From a virus: 32,053 nt of DNA. Positions 1-5,564 of this stretch are shown here, piece by piece (within the stretch, counting starts at the first letter, position 1; every line of letters begins with the position of its first letter). Position numbers and translations under genes: made by a program. The DNA is taken from the IMG/VR virus record IMGVR_UViG_3300027675_000023, positions 1 through 32,053 of that record; one strand, 5' to 3'. Under the pieces are notes generated by a model. It searched no databases. It worked only from the letters and a program-made list of their open reading frames with translations, and was not told the origin of the DNA.

Positions 1-140
1 GCCTGTGGGGCTGCTGCGGTGTCTTAACCGGCATCATAGTGGGCACAGTGATGGGTGTTGTAGTGTCGAGGCTGCTCTAGTGTTGTAAGGGCTGATTATA
101 TTTATTTATATTCAGCCCTTAATCTTTTTAAAATAATTTA
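1..140. repeat. left copy of 140-bp terminal direct repeat
   Basis: Bases 1-140 match 31914-32053 in the same orientation. Only two differences are seen: G at 10 versus T at 31923, and A at 136 versus C at 32049. This is either a physical direct terminal repeat, as in T7-like phages (T7's is about 160 bp), or the overlap left by assembling a circular or permuted genome. The mismatches lie close to the repeat edges, as expected of assembly-end errors. The repeat contains a terminator and the last codons of a possible membrane anchor. Confidence 0.9.
87..129 (+). terminator. rho-independent terminator
   Basis: The stem AAGGGCTGA (87-95) pairs perfectly with TCAGCCCTT (112-120) around an AT-rich 16-nt loop, followed by AATCTTTTT. 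It ends transcripts from the late (virion, lysis, packaging) genes that reach the joined end. The opposite strand has no U-tract after the stem, so it acts rightward only. Confidence 0.85.
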
Positions 141-150
141 AAACAAAGTG

Positions 151-179
151 TTGACATCATTAACAACGTTGTGTAAGAT
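151..179 (+). promoter_or_regulatory. sigma70-type promoter with a palindrome in its spacer
   Basis: The -35 is consensus TTGACA (151-156), the spacer is 17 bp, and the -10 is TAAGAT (174-179). It drives the two small genes at 208-638. The spacer holds the perfect 10-bp palindrome ACAACGTTGT (163-172), a plausible operator. A host-type promoter fits a phage without its own RNA polymerase. Confidence 0.8.
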
Positions 180-207
180 TCAATCATCAACAACACAACG
201 GGGCAAT

Positions 208-483
208 ATGATGGCTAAGAAAGAAACAAAGAAACAAAGAGAGTTTGCAGTTAACAAAGCAGTGAGCGTGTTAACAGAGAACAACCCAATCAACATGTTT
301 ATGCTTGGTGAACTATCAGACAAGTTAGAAGCAATGGACAGCGGAGACTTGGCATTGATTATCGTTAGTGCTTACTCACCATGTGGCAACGCACGCTGGC
401 AGGATGTTTTGGATGGAACGGTATTCACTCAGACGCAAATAGACGGTGCAACAGTTACCGTGCTCAAAGAGGTGGCAGCATGA
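208..483 (+). CDS. small early protein of unknown function (91 aa)
   Basis: The first gene after the near-consensus promoter. Two adjacent ATGs (208 and 211) follow the purine run GGGG; reading from further upstream would start inside the promoter, so 208 or 211 is the start. The N-terminus is strongly basic (AKKETKKQRE); the rest looks like a compact helical domain with a C-terminal beta-rich segment. I recognise no family. Its TGA overlaps the next gene's start as ATGA, so the two are probably translated together. Position and promoter strength suggest early expression, possibly for host takeover, but that is inference from location only. Confidence 0.75.
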   Translation: MMAKKETKKQREFAVNKAVSVLTENNPINMFMLGELSDKLEAMDSGDLALIIVSAYSPCGNARWQDVLDGTVFTQTQIDGATVTVLKEVAA

Positions 484-638
484 ATACATTTGAGATCAAT
501 ATTCAGTCAACCATTATCCAACGGATAGTGGTTGAAGCAGCAGACCGAGACGAAGCAGTTGAGAAAGCTACAGAGGTAGCCGCTTGGAATACTTACGAGC
601 ATGAGACAGTTGTCTATCGCGAGTGGGACTACGCTTAG
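480..638 (+). CDS. small early protein of unknown function (52 aa)
   Basis: Starts at the ATGA overlap with the previous gene, with AGAGG upstream. The sequence is acidic and shows an alternating beta pattern (FEINIQSTIIQRIVVEAAD) followed by a helix (RDEAVEKATEVAAW), a layout common in small phage proteins. No family is recognised. Its TAG (636-638) overlaps the end of the convergent terS gene (TAA on the other strand at 635-637), so there is no intergenic space and the transcript must terminate inside terS. Confidence 0.7.
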   Translation: MNTFEINIQSTIIQRIVVEAADRDEAVEKATEVAAWNTYEHETVVYREWDYA

Positions 639-1174
639 CCTTCCTCTTTGAACTCCCCGTCATGAAGGCCAATTCGGTTGGCCTTTTCTATTTCACCCAC
701 GCGCTTCTCTAACTCTGTGTGCTCATGGATAGCAACGCCAGTCTCAACCAGTTTAGACAGCTGCTGTGCCTCACTCGCAGTCAAGTTACCCTTAGCCAGC
801 TCATCCAATATAGATTGCATTTGTTCTTGGAAGTTCTTTGCTATCTTCAAGCCTTCAATCTTTAACTTGCGGTGCTCTGTCATCTCAAACCGGTTGCGCA
901 TCAGCATTGACCACAGTTTAGAGTCAAGCTTTGCGCCGTCATGTTCTTGTATCAAATGATTCTGTGCCACATCAAGAAACCATCGCTTAGCCTTCTGCTG
1001 TGCAATAGTGTAAGCCTCTTTAAACTCTGGATTCTTATCGAGCCATATATCGAATGTGGCATTAGCAATCGAATGATGAGCGCAGAAGTGAGCACGGTCT
1101 TTGCCCTCAGTAAACATCGCTATCAACTGAGCTGGCATCGTGTCCAAGTACTTGGTCTGACCGTTATAAGCCAT
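635..1174 (-). CDS. terS: terminase small subunit (179 aa)
   Basis: Recognises phage DNA and presents it to the large terminase for packaging. The N-terminal 60 or so residues have the helix-turn-helix layout of small terminases (a segment around MFTEGKDRAHFCAHH, then an IANATFDIWLDKNPEF recognition-helix region). A central stretch (EHDGAKLDSKLWSMLMRNRF) is typical of podovirus-type TerS, and the C-terminal third is a charged helix suited to oligomerisation. AAAGGATG precedes the ATG. It is the last gene of the leftward operon, on the opposite strand from and far from terL (29731-31158), although the two are neighbours if the ends are joined. Its 3' end carries the terminator for the convergent early operon. 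The family call comes from pattern recognition, not a search. Confidence 0.75.
   Translation of the reverse strand: MAYNGQTKYLDTMPAQLIAMFTEGKDRAHFCAHHSIANATFDIWLDKNPEFKEAYTIAQQKAKRWFLDVAQNHLIQEHDGAKLDSKLWSMLMRNRFEMTEHRKLKIEGLKIAKNFQEQMQSILDELAKGNLTASEAQQLSKLVETGVAIHEHTELEKRVGEIEKANRIGLHDGEFKEEG
665..693 (+). terminator. rho-independent terminator inside the terS 3' end
   Basis: AAGGCCAA (665-672) pairs with TTGGCCTT (678-685) around a TTCGG loop, followed by TTCTATTT. It is oriented to stop the rightward 208-638 transcript. It lies within codons of the convergent terS gene, about 27 bases past the last rightward stop. On the other strand the stem is not followed by U residues, so leftward transcription should pass. 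Confidence 0.75.
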
Positions 1175-1200
1175 GTGACATCCTTTGTGGATACTAGTTT

Positions 1201-1233
1201 CTTACCTAGTGACCTACCTTAATATAAGGTAAG
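1201..1233. promoter_or_regulatory. dyad cluster in the terS leader
   Basis: TACCTTA (1215-1221) and TAAGGTA (1225-1231) form a perfect 7-bp inverted repeat with a 3-bp centre. CTTACC (1201-1206) and GGTAAG (1228-1233) form a second, nested pairing. The cluster lies 27 bp upstream of the terS start and overlaps the end of the possible 51-codon frame. It could be an operator or alternative RNA stems controlling terS. There is no U-tract, so I do not call it a terminator. Confidence 0.4.
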
Positions 1234-1374
1234 CACCTGCCCCAAGTATAGCAAGGGGTAGCCAATAGTTAAACCTTTGCGCTTGATGCCCATAAATGAC
1301 TGTGTCGCTGGCTCGGCCGCATAGGTATGATTACCTTGCCACGCCTTAAGTATACAGCTACGCGCTTGTGCCAT
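1219..1374 (-). CDS. possible small protein (51 aa), alternative frame to 1269-1406
   Basis: An ATG-started frame inside and beyond the coupled small gene at 1269-1406. Its C-terminal half is a mixed hydrophobic and basic segment (FMGIKRKGLTIGYPLLYLG) that looks protein-like. The frame stays open upstream of the ATG to the end of the previous gene. No good ribosome binding site is seen. It may be a separate gene, a frameshift extension of 1269-1406, or chance. At most one of the two frames need be real. Confidence 0.3.
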   Translation of the reverse strand: MAQARSCILKAWQGNHTYAAEPATQSFMGIKRKGLTIGYPLLYLGQVLTLY

Positions 1375-1406
1375 GCTCGCAGGGCTAATGTGTTTGGACT
1401 TGCCAT
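1269..1406 (-). CDS. small basic protein with LRAWH motif (45 aa)
   Basis: The start is a TAATG overlap with the stop of the upstream 97-residue gene, a coupling arrangement used throughout this genome. The N-terminus reads MASPNTLALRAWHKR, close to MASAKTLELRAWHRE of the small gene at 28444-28575: 10 of the first 13 positions agree, and the charge is conserved at the next. The rest is basic and Trp/His-containing and does not align. Function unknown. The competing frame at 1219-1374 makes this call uncertain. Confidence 0.4.
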   Translation of the reverse strand: MASPNTLALRAWHKRVAVYLRRGKVIIPMRPSQRHSHLWASSAKV

Positions 1407-1699
1407 TAGTAATGCTCCACTATAACTCTACCGTCACCATCAATGGCCAAGCCTAAATTCCTTGGTAGATCATTAAGAAGTTTCAGCTTGCCATCAGCAC
1501 CAATGCTTGCTAGCACCCACTCACCATACACAAAGTCAACCTCACAGTTAACACCATCAACACGCGCCGTGAACTCTGTTAAATCTAAAACTGGTTTGTC
1601 ATCCTCAACCAAGCGATACTTCCTGCCGTCTATTACTAACTCCTTCACCGCGTGCCCTTTTGGTTTGAACCCACTCAAAAAATCTTGTATGTTTTCCAT
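1406..1699 (-). CDS. hypothetical protein (97 aa)
   Basis: An acidic protein rich in predicted beta strands (ELVIDGRKYRLVED, NCEVDFVYGEWVLASI) with repeated Asp-Gly turns, suggesting a small beta domain. I recognise no family. The ATG lies two bases after the stop of the 1702-1902 gene, and the stop overlaps the next start, so it sits in a continuous leftward chain. Function unknown. Confidence 0.65.
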   Translation of the reverse strand: MENIQDFLSGFKPKGHAVKELVIDGRKYRLVEDDKPVLDLTEFTARVDGVNCEVDFVYGEWVLASIGADGKLKLLNDLPRNLGLAIDGDGRVIVEHY

Positions 1700-1701
1700 T
1701 G

Positions 1702-1902
1702 CTATACCGCCTTGTCTTGAAAGTTAATCACTACCTTGTCTTGGCTGTCGTTCTTTAGTTCACCGTCATAGCATTTAGTAATGCTAATCTGACCGATGTC
1801 ATAGTGATCGCCATCAATACAGATATACACCGGTGTATCTAGTGAGCCGAGGTTATCATCACGCAACGTATGCAACAATACAATTAGGTTTGTTAATGTC
1901 AT
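1702..1902 (-). CDS. small conserved-type phage protein (66 aa)
   Basis: Start chosen at 1902, where the ATG overlaps the upstream stop (ATGA) and GGAAGG lies 5-10 bases before it; the alternative ATG at 1914 has poorer context. The fold pattern, an N-terminal helix (TLTNLIVLLHTLRD), then a short strand (TPVYICIDGDHYDIGQISI) and a C-terminal strand (DKVVINFQ), is that of a widespread small phage protein with a PVY..DGD..Y motif. Its function is not known to me. It belongs to the leftward small-gene chain. Confidence 0.65.
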   Translation of the reverse strand: MTLTNLIVLLHTLRDDNLGSLDTPVYICIDGDHYDIGQISITKCYDGELKNDSQDKVVINFQDKAV

Positions 1903-2156
1903 GCGCCTTCCCATTCATCAGCAACAAATGCTTCCATGTTCTGCATCACTGCACTACCTGATATGTTTTTGTAATCGTTAGATATAGCTAGCCGTAACCT
2001 AGCTAACGTTAAGCACAGCTCAAACTTAACATGTGCCACCCAATTAATATCCACTGTGCCAGTATAAATATTGCCATCAGACTCTAGCCTGTTGAGCACA
2101 AAGCCTGCGTGCTGTTCCAGGCGCTTCACCAATTCCAAATTCTTATTCACCAACAT
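1899..2156 (-). CDS. hypothetical protein (85 aa)
   Basis: AAGGATA precedes the ATG, and the start follows the stop of the DUF3310 gene by one base. The protein is largely helical (LELVKRLEQHAGFVLNRL, FELCLTLARLRLAI) with an acidic C-terminus. I see no motif that gives a function. Its TGA overlaps the next start. Confidence 0.65.
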   Translation of the reverse strand: MLVNKNLELVKRLEQHAGFVLNRLESDGNIYTGTVDINWVAHVKFELCLTLARLRLAISNDYKNISGSAVMQNMEAFVADEWEGA

Positions 2157-2157
2157 A

Positions 2158-2379
2158 TTAACTATCCTTACACAAATTAAATATAGCCCTGTCTAAATAC
2201 CACCTAGCTTTCTTTAGGTCATCCAAGTGCATATCTATATCACCGCCTTTAATACCTGCACGCCAGATATACTTGATCGCATTGCCTAAGTTAAACCCCA
2301 TGTGCTCTGCTATATCTATACACTCCACTCCGCTTTTGTGACTCGTGTAATGTTTCGGATGATTAATATTTCCATCCAC
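2158..2379 (-). CDS. DUF3310-type protein (73 aa from the preferred GTG start)
   Basis: The motif NHPKHYTSHKSGVECIDIAE, followed by GNAIKYIWRAGIKGG and LDDLKKARWYLDRAI, is characteristic of the DUF3310 family of small phage proteins. T7 gp1.7, reported to phosphorylate dTMP/dGMP, contains a related region, so a nucleotide-linked role is possible but not shown. I prefer the GTG at 2379: it gives the usual family length and lies just past the stop of the overlapping 2390-2566 gene, with AAGGATAAGG about 10 bases upstream. Starting at the ATG at 2481 would add 34 residues rich in Ser, Lys and Cys that overlap that gene and look non-coding. Confidence 0.8.
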   Translation of the reverse strand: MDGNINHPKHYTSHKSGVECIDIAEHMGFNLGNAIKYIWRAGIKGGDIDMHLDDLKKARWYLDRAIFNLCKDS

Positions 2380-2389
2380 ACCTACTGCC

Positions 2390-2566
2390 TTATCCTTCAA
2401 CACAATTATATTGCTCCTGTAATGCTTCACACTGCTGCACCTGTTGACGCAGCTCTTTGATTGTAGCTTGCGACTCACCATGCCTAAACATCAGTATGCC
2501 ACAACAAATAAAACTAAACATCGCGACGATTAACGCTGTCCACATCGCTTCCTTTTCAAAACTCAT
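2390..2566 (-). CDS. small membrane protein with coiled-coil tail (58 aa)
   Basis: The start overlaps the upstream stop as ATGA and has the strong site GAGAGGTGA. Residues 8-27 form one membrane segment (MWTALIVAMFSFICCGILMF), followed by a charged, Gln-rich helix (ATIKELRQQVQQCEALQEQY) that could be a short coiled coil outside the membrane. This is the layout of small inner-membrane (i-spanin-like) phage proteins, but the tail is short and the gene is far from the lysis genes, so a spanin role is only a possibility. The frame overlaps the long version of the DUF3310 gene and decides that gene's start. Confidence 0.7.
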   Translation of the reverse strand: MSFEKEAMWTALIVAMFSFICCGILMFRHGESQATIKELRQQVQQCEALQEQYNCVEG

Positions 2567-2745
2567 TGGTCACCTCTCACACAAAAAGCACTGAATTTTA
2601 CAGGCTTTATAAACTTGTGAATGTTTTTTTCATGTGCTATGAATTCCTTTGCCGCTATCTCACAGCTTGATTGGTTCTCATAATACAGATGTGTAACGTT
2701 CACGCCTTGTGCACCCATTAGAATCACCATGATCAACACATACAT
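2563..2745 (-). CDS. small exported protein, signal-like N-terminus (60 aa)
   Basis: Start set at 2745, with AAGGGGG 7 bases upstream; a longer frame from 2847 would run through the 37-residue membrane gene. The N-terminus (MYVLIMVILMGAQGV) looks like an uncleaved or cleaved signal segment. The mature part has two cysteines (in SSCEIAAKEF and FSAFCVRGDQ) spaced as in a widespread family of tiny phage proteins with a C-E-A-A...C-V pattern, probably periplasmic with one disulfide. Function unknown. Together with its two neighbours it forms a tight envelope-protein cluster. Confidence 0.7.
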   Translation of the reverse strand: MYVLIMVILMGAQGVNVTHLYYENQSSCEIAAKEFIAHEKNIHKFIKPVKFSAFCVRGDQ

Positions 2746-2758
2746 AACGCACCCCCTT

Positions 2759-2872
2759 TTAAAAATCTTTCCGCTTCCATGCAACACATGCCGCCACAAT
2801 AGTGCTAACCACAACCGCAACCACCGCGAGCACTGCAAACAATACAACCACCGCTATTAATTTGTCCGTCAT
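2759..2872 (-). CDS. single-pass membrane microprotein (37 aa)
   Basis: Starts in an ATGA overlap with the upstream stop, with GGAAAGAGA as ribosome binding site. After MTDK, a long run of Ala, Val, Leu and Ile (residues 5-31) spans the membrane and ends in a basic tail WKRKDF, predicting N-out, C-in topology. No enzymatic motif fits in this length. It could act on the host envelope, for example in superinfection exclusion or depolarisation. That is inference from its form only. Confidence 0.65.
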   Translation of the reverse strand: MTDKLIAVVVLFAVLAVVAVVVSTIVAACVAWKRKDF

Positions 2873-3096
2873 GATTTCTCTTTCCCTGAAAGTTCCTTGA
2901 GTATAAACTCCTGTCGTTGTGCAATGTTAACATTGTTACTCTGCAACCGCAAGCAGGCATCCTTGATATCATCAAGGCGGTATTTGTTAATGAGATCCAT
3001 TGCAGTCATCCAGTGCAACCCTAAGCCAGTAAGATATGCAATGCACTTACCCATACGTAGCTCGACCCGGGACTTAGGTAGCATTGGTTTTCTCAC
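2869..3096 (-). CDS. hypothetical basic helical protein (75 aa)
   Basis: Starts with GTG in a GTGA overlap with the preceding gene and has GAGGAAGG upstream. It is basic at the N-terminus (RKPMLPKSRVELRMGK) and then helical, with a pattern (LINKYRLDDIKDACLRLQ) that could be a small DNA-binding or helicase-partner domain. No family recognised. It lies in the replication operon just after the winged-helix-like gene. Confidence 0.6.
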   Translation of the reverse strand: MRKPMLPKSRVELRMGKCIAYLTGLGLHWMTAMDLINKYRLDDIKDACLRLQSNNVNIAQRQEFILKELSGKEKS

Positions 3097-3338
3097 TCGT
3101 CGCCTTCCTCTAGGTTTGTGACATAGATGTACCCGTGGTTCACTAGCTCCTGTAGTGCGTCGACCGTGCCATCCCAGATAGAATTAGGAAACCTAACCCC
3201 ATCCCGGGTGGTTGTTAAAAAGCAACCTAAACCCTTTGCAGCCCATGAAAGGTTTGCGTCACGTATTATCATAAGGCGCAGCCCATCGTGTCTCTCTGGA
3301 CGTTTGGTGCACCATGTAACCCTAACGAAATTCAACAT
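3093..3338 (-). CDS. winged-helix-like small replication protein (81 aa)
   Basis: The segment IIRDANLSWAAKGLGCFLTTTRDG...ALQELVNHGYIYVTNLEEGDE matches the pattern of winged-helix domains at the N-terminus of many phage replication initiators (LS..AKGL..LL, then a second helix and a wing). Only that domain is present, so the protein may bind DNA alone or act as a truncated initiator or regulator. AGGGA precedes the ATG at a rather long distance. It is followed by a GTGA overlap into the next gene. Confidence 0.6.
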   Translation of the reverse strand: MLNFVRVTWCTKRPERHDGLRLMIIRDANLSWAAKGLGCFLTTTRDGVRFPNSIWDGTVDALQELVNHGYIYVTNLEEGDE

Positions 3339-3346
3339 TTAAATTG

Positions 3347-3523
3347 CTATCCCTGTTCTTGCTTGACCATGCACTGTGTGTATAGTATTTCATGAACCAG
3401 CCTAAACACTTTGGGTGTGCCGTATGGATGCCAGCCATCGTGCAGGCATTGATTGATTACTAAATCGAACCTGACTACATCACTGTCGGTGATAGTCTTG
3501 TAGCCGGTGATTACATTATCCAT
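3347..3523 (-). CDS. DUF1737-type protein (58 aa)
   Basis: Start at 3523, with AGGAG 7-11 bases before the ATG; a longer frame to 3577 would overlap the helicase gene by about 60 bases. The sequence has the DUF1737 pattern: an N-terminal Y+TITDSD, then FDLVINQCLHDGWHPYGTP and a C-terminal YTQCMVKQ. The family is common in phages and bacteria and its role is not established. The start lies inside the 3' end of the helicase gene (8-bp overlap), so expression is probably coupled to it. Confidence 0.75.
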   Translation of the reverse strand: MDNVITGYKTITDSDVVRFDLVINQCLHDGWHPYGTPKVFRLVHEILYTQCMVKQEQG

Positions 3524-4790
3524 TGTTAGAGCTCCTAAATGTTGCCGTTGAACCATCAAAAAATAACTCTGCCACACCTACAGCACCGCTTCTATTCTTG
3601 CCAACTATAACCCTGGCATTCTGCGCGTTGCGGTGTATAAATAAAACCGTATCAGCGTCCTGTTCGATACTACCTGAGTCACGTAGATCACTCAAGACTG
3701 GTGTCTTGTCCACCCTGCCTTCGGAGTTTCGATTGAGCTGTGACAGGACAATGATAGGGAGCTCTAGCTCTTTAGCCAAGAGTTTTAGTTCTCTGGTGAT
3801 AGCTGAGATTTCATGTACGCGACTCTCTGTCTTTGGCTTAGTCATTAGTTGCAGGTAGTCGATTACTATTAGGCTAAGGTCTGGATTTAGTTTCTTTGCC
3901 TGGTATGCGTAGGCTTTTACCTTACCGATTGTGGAGCCCGTAGATACGGTTTCGATCTTAGCCTTGTCTAATTCACCCACTGCGTATGCGAACCTGCTCA
4001 TGTAGCCGTCATGCTCGTTAAGTTTGTCGTCCTTGAGGTAGCTCAGAGGTATGCAGCCAGTCATTGCGATTAGTGATTTAGTTATTTCATCTTCACCCAT
4101 TTCAAAGCTAAACAATAAGGCTCGCTTGTCTTGCCGAAGCATTGCGTTTTGCATAATGTTTAGCGCAAGGGTTGTCTTGCCCATTGAAGGGCGTGCCGCC
4201 AATACGATTAGCTGCCCAGCTCGTATGCCTTGCAGCAAGTCATCGAGTTGTTTGTAGCCGGTGTTGATCTTAAGTTTCTTTTCACCGTCGATTGCATTGC
4301 TGATCTCATCTACAACCGCGCTTAGCATTGTAGACATGGTAGATTTCTTTTCAGTGATCGTAACCTCTGCGCTAATAGTCTGCAACTTAGTCTGCGCCAG
4401 GTCTATGATTTCCCCAAGTGGCTGTTGGAAATCATTTAACCCTTGGATATGCGCCAGTGATTCTGATAACCGCTTGCGTGCCTGTAGTGATCTCATTTGC
4501 ATCGCGTAGTGGTATGCGTTCTTAGCACATGGGGTAGCACGCATAATCTCAGCCAGAGTACTGAACACATTAACCTCTGGCATCTCAGGTTGAATCATCC
4601 CCTCCAATAACAGCATGTCAATCGGCTTGCCCAATGCTATGAGCTGATCCATAGCTACAAAAGTTCTGAACATTAAATCATCCTGAAAGTCTGTAGGTTC
4701 GATGACCGCCTTCACTATTGGCAACTGAGCATGGTCAATCAGTATCCCACCGATGACTGCCATCTCTGATGTTAGTTGTATATCTATCAT
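3516..4790 (-). CDS. dnaB: DnaB-type replicative helicase (424 aa)
   Basis: Unwinds DNA at the phage replication fork as a hexamer. Residues 1-100 form the small N-terminal DnaB domain. The RecA-like core starts near 170, with Walker A ARPSMGKTT at 199-207, Walker B LIVIDYLQLM at 307-316, the VLSQLNR sensor at 348-354, SDLRDSGSIEQDAD at 367-380 and the KNRSG arginine-finger region at 398-402. Length is close to bacterial DnaB and the key residues are present. AGGAG lies upstream of the ATG. The gene follows the initiator-like gene by 14 bases. I see no primase or polymerase nearby, so it should work with host DnaG and Pol III. Confidence 0.95.
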   Translation of the reverse strand: MIDIQLTSEMAVIGGILIDHAQLPIVKAVIEPTDFQDDLMFRTFVAMDQLIALGKPIDMLLLEGMIQPEMPEVNVFSTLAEIMRATPCAKNAYHYAMQMRSLQARKRLSESLAHIQGLNDFQQPLGEIIDLAQTKLQTISAEVTITEKKSTMSTMLSAVVDEISNAIDGEKKLKINTGYKQLDDLLQGIRAGQLIVLAARPSMGKTTLALNIMQNAMLRQDKRALLFSFEMGEDEITKSLIAMTGCIPLSYLKDDKLNEHDGYMSRFAYAVGELDKAKIETVSTGSTIGKVKAYAYQAKKLNPDLSLIVIDYLQLMTKPKTESRVHEISAITRELKLLAKELELPIIVLSQLNRNSEGRVDKTPVLSDLRDSGSIEQDADTVLFIHRNAQNARVIVGKNRSGAVGVAELFFDGSTATFRSSNNG

Positions 4791-4804
4791 AAGTACTCCT
4801 GGTG

Positions 4805-5431
4805 CTAGCGTCTTAACTTTAAGTCAATCGCTCGTTGTTGTTTAAGTTCATCAAAGGTTCTCACCTTTGCATACGGGCTGCTCGCTTGTTCCGGTAATGG
4901 CTTTGTGTAATCGTCCTTACCTGGCACTTCGCGAAGCGAAAATGTGCCTGTACTAGTACTTGCGGATGCGCTAACAGGGGTGTTGCGCTCCGTAGTATCA
5001 GTACCTTCTTCTAGAGAAGAAGTATTAGTACGCAGAAAGTGCGCACTACGTACGACTAACTTAGGTGCTAGAACCCTTGTGGCGCAAGAGGAGTTCCACT
5101 TTTTTTGGTCGTATCTTTTTATCAGTTTATTGGTAACCAAGGTATTAATATACTTGTCAAAAGTCCTTGGTGAGATAGTGTCTTCTGGGTGCCTGTTGTT
5201 GTAGAGTTCAAGCATAGTCTTGTTACATGCAACGCTAATGTTCTTGAGGTTAGTTACACTGATGATTATCTTAAGTAAGTTGGTTGTCTTTTGTTTTATC
5301 TTTAGTTGCTTGCACCGGTTCTCTGCCCAGATATAGAGGCTGCGTTTGTTATTCTTCCAAATGTCTGGGTCTTCTCTACGGATGACCTGGGCTGAATATA
5401 CTCTTTGTTTTCTTTGGGCAATAATTGTCAT
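4805..5431 (-). CDS. replication initiator-like / helicase-loader protein (208 aa)
   Basis: Lies immediately upstream of dnaB, where phage initiators and loaders usually sit. Residues 15-125 are basic and helical, with a winged-helix-like stretch (SVACNKTMLELYNNRHP, then SPRTFDKYINTLVTNKLIKRY). A Ser/Thr-rich linker follows (about 140-165; SASASTSTGTFS), then a charged C-terminal tail that could contact the helicase. The DNA encoding the linker contains repeated GTAYYAGTAC sites next to an AT-rich stretch, recalling the lambda O gene, which contains its own origin. The start is an ATGA overlap with a GGGAGTGA site. The exact role is inferred from position and layout. Confidence 0.6.
   Translation of the reverse strand: MTIIAQRKQRVYSAQVIRREDPDIWKNNKRSLYIWAENRCKQLKIKQKTTNLLKIIISVTNLKNISVACNKTMLELYNNRHPEDTISPRTFDKYINTLVTNKLIKRYDQKKWNSSCATRVLAPKLVVRSAHFLRTNTSSLEEGTDTTERNTPVSASASTSTGTFSLREVPGKDDYTKPLPEQASSPYAKVRTFDELKQQRAIDLKLRR
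4927..5171. other. candidate replication origin: iterons and AT-rich stretch inside the initiator gene
   Basis: Three related 10-mers, consensus GTAYYAGTAC, lie at 4950-4959, 4995-5004 and 5022-5031. Nearby are the perfect palindrome CTTCGCGAAG (4927-4936) and the arms CTTCTTCT/AGAAGAAG (5005-5012 and 5015-5022). About 70 bases on is an AT-rich stretch (about 5099-5165) bounded by the inverted arms ACCAAGG (5136-5142) and CCTTGGT (5165-5171). The arrangement resembles iteron-plus-unwinding-element origins, but the sequences also encode protein, so this is inference. Confidence 0.4.
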
Positions 5432-5550
5432 GCTTCACTCCCTGTAAAGTTAACTAGAAAAGAAATATGGGTCAGAGGTATTGAACTATGGGCGGTTTGT
5501 GGTATGATCTGCTGCATGTTTGCTCTCTCTTCAGGTTTGTAAACATTCAT
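5428..5550 (-). CDS. small protein of unknown function (40 aa)
   Basis: Start taken at the ATG at 5550, with AAGGA 9 bases upstream; a longer frame to 5640 would have to translate through the large inverted repeat. The peptide (MNVYKPEERANMQQ and a Ser/Thr/Ile-rich second half) has no recognisable domain. Its TGA overlaps the initiator gene's ATG (ATGA), so it may act mainly as a leader cistron that couples ribosomes into the initiator gene. An internal ATG 11 codons later is an alternative start. Confidence 0.5.
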   Translation of the reverse strand: MNVYKPEERANMQQIIPQTAHSSIPLTHISFLVNFTGSEA

Positions 5551-5564
5551 ATTTGATGTCCTTA

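Noticed and set aside
2380-2481. Longer N-terminus for the DUF3310 protein starting at ATG 2481
   Set aside because: The added residues do not look like the family and overlap a well-supported 58-residue gene in another frame; a GTG with a good ribosome binding site gives the usual length.
2746-2847. Longer start for the 60-residue exported protein
   Set aside because: It would read through the 37-residue membrane gene and its first residues are Trp/Arg/Cys-rich and atypical; AAGGGGG supports 2745.
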